The notes below the pieces were generated by a model. The model made no database searches, had not been told where the DNA came from, and saw only the letters and a program-made list of their open reading frames with translations. DNA of 64,000 nt from Spirochaetota bacterium (GTDB lineage: Bacteria > Spirochaetota > Spirochaetia > Treponematales > UBA12059). The translations under genes and the position numbers were made by a program. Positions 40,974 to 50,003 of the stretch are shown here, piece by piece. The DNA is taken from NCBI GenBank assembly GCA_029547205.1, contig JAKPPT010000138.1, forward strand, positions 22,474 through 86,473, written 5' to 3'. The stretch's first letter is position 1. Every line of letters starts with the position of its first letter.

Positions 40974-43865
40974 CTACAGTACTGCTTTGTGTGGTGTTTG
41001 TATAGTTCCGAGTTGTTTCAAAATACGTTCTGGTGTGAATGGCCACTCTCTGCACCAGATACCGAGCGCATCATGCAGTGCAATTGCAATTGCAGGAGCA
41101 GCTCCATTAACCGATATTTCTGAAACTGATTTCCCGCCAAAGGGACCTATCTCATCGTCTACAGGGACAAATTCAACGTGGAAGTCTTCTGGCACCTCGT
41201 ATATTGTAGGAATTTTATAGTCGAGAAAATTGGTATTGATGAGTGCCCCCTTTGTATCAAATAGGAGCTCTTCATAAAGCGAATGTCCGATGGCTTTTAA
41301 TACAGCTCCATAGACCTGTCCCATAGCAAGGTCGGGATTGATAGGTGTTCCGCAGTCTTGATAGGCATGGTAGCGGAGTATCCTCACTTCTCCCGTATCC
41401 GGATTTGCTTCTAAGTCTACAAAATGCGCTGCATAGGGGAAGGCTGCATGATCGGTCTTGAAGCTGCCAAACCCAACGAGTTCTGCGTGTCCTTCGCCTT
41501 GAACGGAAATGTGTGCGAGTTTCGCAAGTGTTATTGCACCTGTTTTACCCTGTATGGTTCCAGGATACACGAGCTTGAGTTGTGAAACCGGTTCCTGTAA
41601 GAGTATGCTTGCAGCAGCAAGACATTTATTCTTGAGATCTTCTGCTGCCTTAAGTGCAGCATTGCCAGAAAAGTAGGTGCCCGAACTAGCATAAGCGCCT
41701 TTATCAAAAGGAGTGATATCCGTATCACCAGAGACAACGCTGATGTGTTCGAGGTCGACAGCGAGGGTTTCTGCAACGAGTTTAGCGGTAACGGTATCAA
41801 GCCCTGTACCAAGATCAGCGCCTCCAGAGAGGAGGAGCAGCGAGCCATCGGATAAGAGACGAACTTCCGCATTTGCAGCATCGAGACCAGGTAAACCTGA
41901 GCCTTGTTGAATAATAACGGCACCACGACCACGTCTCCAGCCAAGCGTTGTTGCTGGGGGAGGTGGAGCGTCCCAGGCAAAGGCTTTGCGACCACGACTA
42001 ATCATTTCACCTAGTCCGCATTCCCCGAGAGTTACCGGAGCACCGGGGCGCCCTTCGCCGAGACTGCGCAAAATTTCAATACGGGCTCCCGAATGCACTC
42101 TATTTTTTTCAATGAGGTCAAGCTGATTAATGCCGAGTATTTCAGCGAGTTCTGCTAGAGCGGTCTGAACTGCGAAAGAACCTTTGGGAGCACCGTATCC
42201 CTGATATGCTCCTGCGGGAGGAAGGTTTGTGTACCAGCTGTTAACTTCAAAGCGCATGTTATCACAGATAATGAGCGGCAGGCTCTTGCTTACCGCATTC
42301 ATTGGTACGGTGAGGCAGTGCTGTCCATAAGCGCCAGTATCTGCATCAAGTTTCATGTATACTGCAGTGAGTGTTCCATCTTTTTTAGCTCCCAGTTTCA
42401 TGGTAATTTCCATGCCATGCCGTGTACGGCTCGAACGGAACTCCTGTTTGCGTGTATAGCGGAAGAAAACGGGGAGCCCGGTTGTCCAAGCTAAGTAGCC
42501 AGCAATGTCCTCTACAACAATATCTTGTTTTGCGCCAAAGCCACCGCCTACTCGTTCTTTTATAATGCGGACTTTATGTTCTGGAAGACCGATTACGCGG
42601 GCAACAATGCGCCTCACATGCCATGGTACTTGCGTTGATGCATGGATAATGAGGCGTCCCTTCTCTGGTTTAGCGTATACAACATGCGGTTCCAGTGGCG
42701 TGCTTTGAACGCGATTGCCAATATACGTTCGTTCTATGACCACATCTGCTTCACTAAAACCTTTATCTATGTCCCCAATACCATCGCATGCGCTGGCTGC
42801 AAGATTTCTATGAGGGTCTCCGTGCAGCGTGAATTGGTACACAATGGGTTCTTCGCGAGGGTCTCCCTCTGTAGAAATACCTTCAGGTTTTGTGCCATCA
42901 GCATAGGAAACGGTACCATGATGTACGATGGGGGCACCAGGCTTTTGTGCATCACGAATCGAGAGCACGGGAGGCAGTACTTCATACTCCACAACGATGG
43001 CTGCTGCTGCAGCCTCGGCTTGTTCTCGAGTTCTGGCAAGTACTGCAGCTACTCTGTCTCCTACATAGCGAACCTTGCGGGAAAACATGAGCTGATCGTA
43101 GGGGCTTGGTTCAGGATATCCTTGTCCCGCTGTGGTGTAAGTATGCTGAGGACAGTTTTCATGGGTGAGAATCGTAACAACACCAGGCATTGCAAGCGCT
43201 TGACTGGTATCGATCTTTTTTATAAAGGCGTGAGCATGAGGGCTTTCGAGCAGGACAACATGGTACGCATCGGGATCAACAAAATCTTCCACATAGAGGC
43301 GTTGGCCAGTTGCCATCATGAGTGCATCGACTTTAGCTCGGTTTTTTCCTACATGCCGGAGTTCTGGCTTAAATTCCGGATACAATGATTCATGGTATGC
43401 CGGATCCTGTAGTCGTTTAATCGTGAGCTGTACGGCATTGTAAAATTGCTGGTAACCGGTACACCGGCAGAGTGTACCGGAAAGCGCATCGTTAATTGCT
43501 TGTTTATCAGGATTCTGGTTGCGCTGGAGTAAGTTAAAAATTGCTAAGGTGACTGCAGGAGTACAGTAACCACATTGTACACACGCACTATCGATAAGTG
43601 CTTTCTGAATAATTCGTATTGTTTCATTAGTGCGATAAAAATCTACGGTAATGAGATCTGCTCCAGCAATTTGACCGGTGAGCACCTGACATGAGTTTAC
43701 CTGCCGTCCGTTAAGAATAACAGCACACAGACCACAAACACCTTCGCCATCACATCCATTGCGCACTGATACAATACCATGATTCCGCAGGGTTTCAAGA
43801 AGTGGTTTACCAGGATCGATATCCCACTCTATTGGATTTCCATTGAGTGTGAATGAAATTATCAT
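40974..43865 (-). CDS. xdhD: XdhD-like molybdenum hydroxylase, 2Fe-2S and Mo domains fused
   Basis: 963 residues. Residues 1-155 hold two 2Fe-2S motifs (CDGEGVCGLC..C and CVQCGYC..CRC); the rest is the molybdopterin domain. The catalytic base is kept in SEISVNGAAP. Two substrate-pocket positions differ from xanthine dehydrogenase: GGGFGAKQD has Gln where XDH has Glu, and GAYQGYGAPK has Gln where XDH has Arg. E. coli XdhD has the same fused layout and belongs to selenium-linked clusters. The FAD subunit overlaps its start (ATGA), forming a complete flavin-iron-sulfur-molybdenum enzyme. Adjacent 8-oxoguanine deaminase suggests a guanine-type substrate. Confidence 0.9.
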   Translation of the reverse strand: MIISFTLNGNPIEWDIDPGKPLLETLRNHGIVSVRNGCDGEGVCGLCAVILNGRQVNSCQVLTGQIAGADLITVDFYRTNETIRIIQKALIDSACVQCGYCTPAVTLAIFNLLQRNQNPDKQAINDALSGTLCRCTGYQQFYNAVQLTIKRLQDPAYHESLYPEFKPELRHVGKNRAKVDALMMATGQRLYVEDFVDPDAYHVVLLESPHAHAFIKKIDTSQALAMPGVVTILTHENCPQHTYTTAGQGYPEPSPYDQLMFSRKVRYVGDRVAAVLARTREQAEAAAAAIVVEYEVLPPVLSIRDAQKPGAPIVHHGTVSYADGTKPEGISTEGDPREEPIVYQFTLHGDPHRNLAASACDGIGDIDKGFSEADVVIERTYIGNRVQSTPLEPHVVYAKPEKGRLIIHASTQVPWHVRRIVARVIGLPEHKVRIIKERVGGGFGAKQDIVVEDIAGYLAWTTGLPVFFRYTRKQEFRSSRTRHGMEITMKLGAKKDGTLTAVYMKLDADTGAYGQHCLTVPMNAVSKSLPLIICDNMRFEVNSWYTNLPPAGAYQGYGAPKGSFAVQTALAELAEILGINQLDLIEKNRVHSGARIEILRSLGEGRPGAPVTLGECGLGEMISRGRKAFAWDAPPPPATTLGWRRGRGAVIIQQGSGLPGLDAANAEVRLLSDGSLLLLSGGADLGTGLDTVTAKLVAETLAVDLEHISVVSGDTDITPFDKGAYASSGTYFSGNAALKAAEDLKNKCLAAASILLQEPVSQLKLVYPGTIQGKTGAITLAKLAHISVQGEGHAELVGFGSFKTDHAAFPYAAHFVDLEANPDTGEVRILRYHAYQDCGTPINPDLAMGQVYGAVLKAIGHSLYEELLFDTKGALINTNFLDYKIPTIYEVPEDFHVEFVPVDDEIGPFGGKSVSEISVNGAAPAIAIALHDALGIWCREWPFTPERILKQLGTIQTPHKAVL

Positions 43866-44665
43866 GGCTGAACCTCCGCGCTCATGAGCGCTTCTGCTAA
43901 TTTCTCAGCACCGATATATTCTTTATACTCTGCACTGCCGCGCTGGTCGGTGATAGCATGAAGGAGCGGTTGTATACGTGTTCGGATTGCCTGTTTGTCT
44001 GAAGGCACTGGTGTTCCTTCAAAGAGAGAAGCTATGTCTGGGCGGAGTTCGGCATGTTTAGAAAAACCGCCCAACACAATGCGAAGCTCTGTGCAACTCC
44101 TGGTGCTGGAAATTTTATACGCAACCGCTGCAGTTATTGAGGAGAGATCACAGGATGTGCGTCTAAAAAATGTAAAGTTCATAGCCAGTCCCCTGGGATT
44201 GTTGCAGTGTACTTCCAGAATAATTCCTTGAGGATTATGCAGCCACGTTTGCAGTGGAACAAGCGTTTTGCTCGAGGTTACTTTTAGTTTTGCATCAAGC
44301 AGGAGGAATATGGGTATGAGACTTGCACACGATTTATTTGCTCCAATGTTACCGCCGACGGTTGCTCTATTTCTAATATTGCGGTTGCTCATGGTGAGAA
44401 GTGCTTTTATAAATATGGGAGGAGCATTTGATTCAAGGAGTTCTTGAAATGTTGTACCGCTACCGATAATGATTTCTGATTCTTTCACATCGATAAACTT
44501 TGGAACAATGCGGCTGATATCGAGAACTGTTTCGAGTATGAGCGGCTCTGGGTGCGCGAGGAGAAACGTTCCTCCTGCAAGCATAGGAACCTGCGGATTA
44601 TGTGCGGTATAGAGAGCTGCTTCATCCAGTGAAGCAGGCTGTATCAAGTTTTTTACGGTTACCAT
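43862..44665 (-). CDS. ygfM: YgfM-like FAD-binding subunit of molybdenum hydroxylase
   Basis: 267 residues, matching the stand-alone FAD subunit length. FAD-binding signatures MLAGGTFLLAHP near 30 and NRNIRNRATVGGNIG near 95, with a C-terminal CO-dehydrogenase-flavoprotein-like domain. Passes electrons from the 2Fe-2S centres of XdhD to NAD or another acceptor. Overlaps xdhD by 4 bases and the deaminase by 7. Confidence 0.88.
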   Translation of the reverse strand: MVTVKNLIQPASLDEAALYTAHNPQVPMLAGGTFLLAHPEPLILETVLDISRIVPKFIDVKESEIIIGSGTTFQELLESNAPPIFIKALLTMSNRNIRNRATVGGNIGANKSCASLIPIFLLLDAKLKVTSSKTLVPLQTWLHNPQGIILEVHCNNPRGLAMNFTFFRRTSCDLSSITAAVAYKISSTRSCTELRIVLGGFSKHAELRPDIASLFEGTPVPSDKQAIRTRIQPLLHAITDQRGSAEYKEYIGAEKLAEALMSAEVQP

Positions 44666-46059
44666 GGCATGTGCACTCCTGCTTTTGATAAGAGCTTGCG
44701 TGCGGCTTTGTTGGCAGCTTCTGCTAGGGCTTCTTCGTCAACATGCACAAGCTTTCCCTGTGATACGACAATGGAGCCATTAACAATAAGATAATCTACT
44801 CCATGATTATATCCGGAAAACAGCAAGGCTGCAGGGGGATCTGACAGTGCTCCTGCATATTCAAGCCTGCTGAGGTCAAACAGGGCGATGTCTGCAAGCG
44901 AGTCGATTTCCAGTGTGCCGGCTTGAGGAAAACCAAGTAAACGCGAGCCGCCTTCTGTCGCAATACCAAATATTTCGCGTGCAGTACTGCCAGTTGCGCC
45001 ATAACGTACGCGCTGGAGCAAAAGTGCCTGCCGGGCTTCGCCGAGCATATCCGAACTGTCATTAGACGCTGAGCCGTCAACGGCCAGTCCTACAGGAATA
45101 CCTTTATCGAGCATTTCGCGCACTCTGCAGATACCGGAGGCGAGACGCATGTTAGAGGCAGGACAGTGCGCAACACCTGTTTGATAGCGGGCTAATGTTT
45201 CAAGCTCATCGTTGGTAAAATGTATGCCATGAGCATACCACACATCCGGCCCAATAAACTCGCAGTCTTCCATTACTTTGAGCGGGCGGCGTCCGTATAC
45301 TCTCATGCAGTATTCATCTTCGTCTGCAGTTTCTGCAAGATGTGTGTGAAGCCTCGCTCCATAGCGTCGCGCAAGCCGTGCAGATTCTTTCATAAGGTTT
45401 TCGGATACCGAAAACGGAGAACAGGGAGCAAGAGCAATTTTTCGCATAGCATCGGGTGCGGGATCGTGATAGTGCTGTATTGCTTCCTCCGATTGAATGA
45501 GTATGGTCTCCTCATCTTGAACCACGGTATCCGGCGGCAATCCTCCATCTTTTTTGGAACGAGACATAGAGCCTCGGGTTGGTGCAAAACGTATTCCTAT
45601 TTCTGATGCAGCTTTGAACTGGAGTCCAGGTAGATCGTCTTTAAAATCAACAGGATAGAGATAGTGGTGATCGGTAGAAAGTGTACAGCCTGTTTTAGCA
45701 AGTTCAGCAAGGGCCAGTTTGCTTGAAAGGTATACAGCTTCTTCGTCAATGCCTTTCCAGATTTCATAGAGATACACGAGCCAGGTAAATAGCTTTGCAT
45801 TCTGTACCGCAGGAACATTTCTCGTGAGTGTCTGGTAAAAATGGTGATGGGTGTTAACCATCCCTGGCATAACAAGATGCTTCGAGGCATCAATAATTGT
45901 TGTTCCAGCAGGAGCTGTAATCGTTGGAGCTATTTCCGCAATTCTGTTCCCTTTTATGAGTATATCTACACCATGTAAATCGTTTTCAAGCGATCCAGCA
46001 CTGTTGCCACTTCCATAGTGAGGTTTCATTACCCAGAAACAGTTTTTAAGGAGTATCAC
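44659..46059 (-). CDS. 8-oxoguanine deaminase-like amidohydrolase
   Basis: 466 residues. Metal-dependent amidohydrolase with VNTHHHFYQTLTR near 69, LHTHLAET near 240, YAHGIHFT and LAVDGSASNDSSDM. This combination is typical of the 8-oxoguanine deaminase / AtzC-like group, which turns 8-oxoguanine into urate. GTG start with a GGAGG site 7 bases upstream, overlapping the PLP gene stop. Its neighbours XdhD and YgfM could make 8-oxoguanine from guanine. Guanine or other aminopurine deamination is an alternative. Confidence 0.78.
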   Translation of the reverse strand: MILLKNCFWVMKPHYGSGNSAGSLENDLHGVDILIKGNRIAEIAPTITAPAGTTIIDASKHLVMPGMVNTHHHFYQTLTRNVPAVQNAKLFTWLVYLYEIWKGIDEEAVYLSSKLALAELAKTGCTLSTDHHYLYPVDFKDDLPGLQFKAASEIGIRFAPTRGSMSRSKKDGGLPPDTVVQDEETILIQSEEAIQHYHDPAPDAMRKIALAPCSPFSVSENLMKESARLARRYGARLHTHLAETADEDEYCMRVYGRRPLKVMEDCEFIGPDVWYAHGIHFTNDELETLARYQTGVAHCPASNMRLASGICRVREMLDKGIPVGLAVDGSASNDSSDMLGEARQALLLQRVRYGATGSTAREIFGIATEGGSRLLGFPQAGTLEIDSLADIALFDLSRLEYAGALSDPPAALLFSGYNHGVDYLIVNGSIVVSQGKLVHVDEEALAEAANKAARKLLSKAGVHMPW

Positions 46060-47513
46060 CGCATAACCTCCGCATTAAATTCTTCAATAAGCTTATCAAG
46101 CTCGACGGTTTGTTTATGCAAATTGCCCCAATACGAACGATAGTCTTCCCATTGAGCTCTCAATTCATTAAGAGATTTTCCAAGCTGTTCAATCCATGTA
46201 AAATACTTGAGCTGATGTATGCGTCGTCTATCGGTATGGGTTAGATCCGCTACATAATCAACAGAGAGCCGCTGGAGCATATCAAAATCTTTATCAGCCT
46301 GGCGCTGTGTATAGGGACCGCGTTCCTCTGTAAGCTCCTGGAGCCGTGAACCATACAGCTGGAGTGAATCAGTGAATACGGTGAGCACAATATCATTTTC
46401 GCTAAGTTCATAATATTTTGCAGCTTTAATTGCAGCAACAAGATTTCCGATGCCTGAAATGCCAATAAGATCGAGGTTGTCCACAACCGTTGCAGGAATA
46501 CCGTTTTCTTTGAGCACTTCCCGTCCTGCTTGTTCATTAAATAGTCTGAGAAGGCGCATGGGAATTTCATCATCGACTGCTACAGCAACATCGGTATCAC
46601 GAAGATTGTGTATCCATGGAATGTGTTTGTCACCAATTCCCTCAATACGGTGGCCTCCAAAACCATTTTCAAGAATTGTTGGGCATTGCAACGCTTCGCC
46701 AACACCTACACGGGTACCTGCAAAGTGATCTTTGAGATAGCTTCCTGCACCGAGTGTGCCTGCTGAGCCTGAGCTAAAGAGGGAAAGTGCAAGGTGGTCG
46801 TTGCCACGGTTAAGCTTGTTGAATACTTCTTCGAGTGCTGGTCCTGTAACCGCATAGTGCCAGAGATGGTTGGGGAGTTGATCAAACTGATTAAAAATAA
46901 CTGCATCCGGGCGGGTTTTTTCTAGCTCAACACATTTGTCAAAAATTTCTTTTACATTGGATTCACAGCCTGGGGTAGCAATGACTTCTTCCGCCATAGT
47001 CTTGAGCCATTCAAAGCGTTCTCGAGACATTTCTGCAGGGAGAATGGCAATCGATGGACAGGCAAGGAGGCGGCTTATATATGCTCCACCACGGCAATAG
47101 TTACCAGTTGATGGCCACACAGCTTTTTTGTTCGCAGGATCAAAGCGACCGGTAATGAGTTCCGGAACGAGGCAGGAATATGCTGCTCCTACTTTATGTG
47201 CACCAGTAGGAAACCATTTTCCGACTATTGCTGCAATGCGTGCTTTAGTTCCAGTTAGTGTTCGAGGAAGTTCAAAATAATTAACAGGCCCAAAACCACC
47301 ACCACGCTCTTTGGGTTCATTATGCCAGGTTACCCGGAAAAGGTTTCTGCTGTGAACATCCCATAATCCAATTGATTTGAGTTCTTCGACAATTGAGGCA
47401 GGAATCAGTGAAGGGTCTTTCATTTGTGCATAGGTGGGGAGCAGAATACCTTTTTCTTTGCAGCGTTCAATGTTCTTGCGCTGCTGGCTCTCGTTAATTC
47501 GTAAATCGATCAT
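46056..47513 (-). CDS. PLP-dependent enzyme, fold type II, 485 residues
   Basis: The PLP lysine is likely in GAHKVGAAY near 147 and the phosphate-side Asn loop is STGNYCRGGAY near 170, the order seen in TrpB/cysteine-synthase-type enzymes. A Gly-rich segment (SSGSAGTLGAGSYL) binds the cofactor phosphate. The enzyme is longer than YgeX (about 400) and lacks the YgeX lysine context. Position between the thrC-like gene and the deaminase, with overlap to the latter, suggests a lyase for an amino-acid product of purine breakdown, such as 2,3-diaminopropionate. Specific reaction unknown. GGAG precedes the ATG. Confidence 0.8.
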   Translation of the reverse strand: MIDLRINESQQRKNIERCKEKGILLPTYAQMKDPSLIPASIVEELKSIGLWDVHSRNLFRVTWHNEPKERGGGFGPVNYFELPRTLTGTKARIAAIVGKWFPTGAHKVGAAYSCLVPELITGRFDPANKKAVWPSTGNYCRGGAYISRLLACPSIAILPAEMSRERFEWLKTMAEEVIATPGCESNVKEIFDKCVELEKTRPDAVIFNQFDQLPNHLWHYAVTGPALEEVFNKLNRGNDHLALSLFSSGSAGTLGAGSYLKDHFAGTRVGVGEALQCPTILENGFGGHRIEGIGDKHIPWIHNLRDTDVAVAVDDEIPMRLLRLFNEQAGREVLKENGIPATVVDNLDLIGISGIGNLVAAIKAAKYYELSENDIVLTVFTDSLQLYGSRLQELTEERGPYTQRQADKDFDMLQRLSVDYVADLTHTDRRRIHQLKYFTWIEQLGKSLNELRAQWEDYRSYWGNLHKQTVELDKLIEEFNAEVMR

Positions 47514-47557
47514 AGTGGTCTCCTTGTGTTTTCAATTTTTCAAACAAATAAAAGTTA

Positions 47558-48790
47558 CTACAAGCCAAGCCCTTTTGCTGCAGATGCTATATCTTTAAGG
47601 CCGCTTCCGGTGACGAGCAGAACTACTACTGCTGACCTGGGTATTTCAGCAGAAGCTTTTTTGAAGCCTGCAAGTACCGTAGCTGAACTGGGTTCAGCAA
47701 ATACACCAGTTAGGCTGGCGAGTTCTTTTTGTGCTTCAAGAATCTCGCTGTCAGATACGGTTACGGTTTTACCGTTATACTTATTGAGCTGTTTGAGTGC
47801 ATGGTAACCATTTCTGGGAATATCAACGGATATGGAATCTGCTAACGTAGTGCTCGGTACTACATCAAAGTATTTGCGCCAAGGGTGCTCTTCGTGCGGG
47901 GCACCAGCAAATTTGTTATTGGATTTATCATACAAGATTGCTTTCTTGTCGGATGTAAGCCTGGAATATGCTCGTGCCAGCGCGCTTGAACCTTCTGCCT
48001 GGCATGCCCACAAAGTTGGCATTTTACGAATAAATTCAAAATCATATAATTCTTCAAAACCCTTATAGAGTCCTGAAAGTATGACACCATCGCCTGCAGG
48101 TACAAAAACGTGATCGGGATGAATGAGACTGCAGATTTCTATAGCAGCAGTCTTTTTCCCTTCAATGGTGAGCGGATTGTATGCAGTATTTCTGCAGAGC
48201 ACGTTGTGTTCTTTACAGTATGCAAGGCATTCATCAAAGGCTTTGTCGTAGGTACCATCAACCTCTATGAGTTTTGCGCCGTACTGCAGTACCTGTATGC
48301 GTTTAGCAATGGGTGCTGTTTTGGGTAGAAATACGGTAACATTCAACCCGGCACCTGCACCAATGCCAGCCATACTGGAAGCTGCGTTACCGGTGCTGGC
48401 TAGCGCTATTTCTTTAATGCCATGCTGGATTGCAAAGCCCGCAACTAAATATGATGCTCGATCTTTGTATGAAGCAGTAGGTTCGCAAGTATCATCTTTA
48501 ATGTACAGTCTATCAAAACCATATTTCTTTTGAAGACGGAATGGACTGTGCATCGGTGTATAACCAACTTGAACGTTCGGCTGGAAATCGTATGGTACTG
48601 GGTCTGGAAGATCCTCTTCCAATTGAAGAATCCTTTTTCGTTCTTTAGGGTTTACTTCGATTGTACATTCCAGAATACCACGCAGAGGCTCATCATGTTT
48701 CTGGTATGCGCTGCATTCGTCACAGACATAGACGCCTGGTTCTAGCGGGAACTCTTTTCCACACTCACTGCATCTGTACTTCCATTTCAT
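47558..48790 (-). CDS. Threonine synthase-like PLP enzyme with zinc ribbon
   Basis: 410 residues from the ATG at 48790, which has a GAGGAG site and lies 4 bases after ygeY. It begins with a zinc ribbon (C-x2-C ... C-x2-C in CSECG and CDECS). The PLP lysine is in ASYKDRAS near 115 and the Asn loop is STGNAASS. Biosynthetic ThrC is the nearest named relative, but no other threonine genes are near; within this operon a catabolic beta-replacement or ammonia-lyase role is more likely. An in-frame start at 48853 would overlap ygeY and is rejected. Confidence 0.8.
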   Translation of the reverse strand: MKWKYRCSECGKEFPLEPGVYVCDECSAYQKHDEPLRGILECTIEVNPKERKRILQLEEDLPDPVPYDFQPNVQVGYTPMHSPFRLQKKYGFDRLYIKDDTCEPTASYKDRASYLVAGFAIQHGIKEIALASTGNAASSMAGIGAGAGLNVTVFLPKTAPIAKRIQVLQYGAKLIEVDGTYDKAFDECLAYCKEHNVLCRNTAYNPLTIEGKKTAAIEICSLIHPDHVFVPAGDGVILSGLYKGFEELYDFEFIRKMPTLWACQAEGSSALARAYSRLTSDKKAILYDKSNNKFAGAPHEEHPWRKYFDVVPSTTLADSISVDIPRNGYHALKQLNKYNGKTVTVSDSEILEAQKELASLTGVFAEPSSATVLAGFKKASAEIPRSAVVVLLVTGSGLKDIASAAKGLGL

Positions 48791-48794
48791 TTGG

Positions 48795-50003
48795 CTACTC
48801 CTCGATAAAATAAGGTAGAGCGGCATAAAATGCTGCAGCTCTCCATAGATCATCTATCCTAGTAACCTCGTTTGGTGCATGCGCTTGTGCTTCATCTCCT
48901 GGTCCAAAACCGATACAGGGTATACCGTGGCGGCCTGCAACCGCTACACAGTTTGTGGAAAACGTCCACTTGTCCACTACTGGCTTGCTGCCAAAAACTG
49001 CTTCATGAGCTTTAATGCCGCTCTGGATGAGTGGATGTGTCTCGGGGAATTTCCATGTTGGGAAATAGAGTTCCTGCGAATAGTGTTTGCCTGTCCAGCT
49101 GGGAATATTGTAATCGGGAATAATAACTTCAGCATCGGTGACGCCAGCTTTTGCAAGGGCATCCTGCACCTGCTTAACAGCGATTTCTTTAGTTTCGCCC
49201 CAGGTCAGTCTTCGATCGAGGTAGAGCATTGCCTGGTCTGGCACTGCACATTGAGAGGGTCCATGAACATCAATTTTAGAAACAACAACGGTGCCTTTCC
49301 CGAGAAACTTATCGTCATCGGGCTGGAGTTCTTCATTGAGTTTTTCTATAGCCAGAGCTGCCCGAGCAGCTTTATAAGCAGCAGAAATACCACGCTCTGG
49401 CGCAGAGCCATGACAGGATAGTCCCTTAATATGAATTTCCATTTCCATTCTGCCGCGGTGTCCGCGATAGAGCCTGAGTGAGGTGGGTTCCGTGGAAACA
49501 AAATAATCTGGCTTAAACTGCTCTTCCTCGATTAAGTATTTCCAGCACAAACCATCGCAGTCTTCTTCAATTATAGTAAATGCAAACCAGACACTATATG
49601 CACCATTGTAAGCAAGTTCCTTAAGAATTTTTCCTGCTGCAAGCATAGCAGCAGCACCACCGGTTTGATCGCTCGTTCCGCGGCCGTGTACTAAACCATT
49701 TTCGATATCACCAGAGAAAGGATCTTTCTTCCACTGAGCGGGATCGCCAACACCGACTGTATCAATATGCGCATCGATGACGAGTTTTTTAGGACCATTT
49801 CCCACTCGGGCTAAGAGATTCCCAAGACCATCGATTCTGATTTCATCGAAGCCAATTTCTTCACAAATAGTTTTGAGCAGCATAATGCGTTCTTTTTCTT
49901 TGTTGCTCATTGCAGGCACTTTGATGATTCGTGAAAGTGTCTGAGCTGTCCAATCTTTGTAGCTTTCTGCGAGTGTTCGGATAGTTTCTGCTCTTGTATT
50001 CAT
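48795..50003 (-). CDS. ygeY: YgeY-type M20 metallohydrolase
   Basis: 402 residues. M20 peptidase/deacylase pattern: DAHIDTVG near 77, GRGTSDQTGG near 108, acidic IIEEDCDG near 143, and HAPNE near the C terminus. YgeY members are annotated as selenium-metabolism-linked hydrolases and occur throughout anaerobic purine clusters, where they would remove an amide or ureido group from ring-opened intermediates. Overlaps the ssnA stop by 4 bases. Confidence 0.9.
   Translation of the reverse strand: MNTRAETIRTLAESYKDWTAQTLSRIIKVPAMSNKEKERIMLLKTICEEIGFDEIRIDGLGNLLARVGNGPKKLVIDAHIDTVGVGDPAQWKKDPFSGDIENGLVHGRGTSDQTGGAAAMLAAGKILKELAYNGAYSVWFAFTIIEEDCDGLCWKYLIEEEQFKPDYFVSTEPTSLRLYRGHRGRMEMEIHIKGLSCHGSAPERGISAAYKAARAALAIEKLNEELQPDDDKFLGKGTVVVSKIDVHGPSQCAVPDQAMLYLDRRLTWGETKEIAVKQVQDALAKAGVTDAEVIIPDYNIPSWTGKHYSQELYFPTWKFPETHPLIQSGIKAHEAVFGSKPVVDKWTFSTNCVAVAGRHGIPCIGFGPGDEAQAHAPNEVTRIDDLWRAAAFYAALPYFIEE

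Noticed and set aside
42642..43388. 248-residue frame on + strand inside xdhD
   Set aside because: Antisense to conserved xdhD coding sequence, no ribosome site and no family resemblance.
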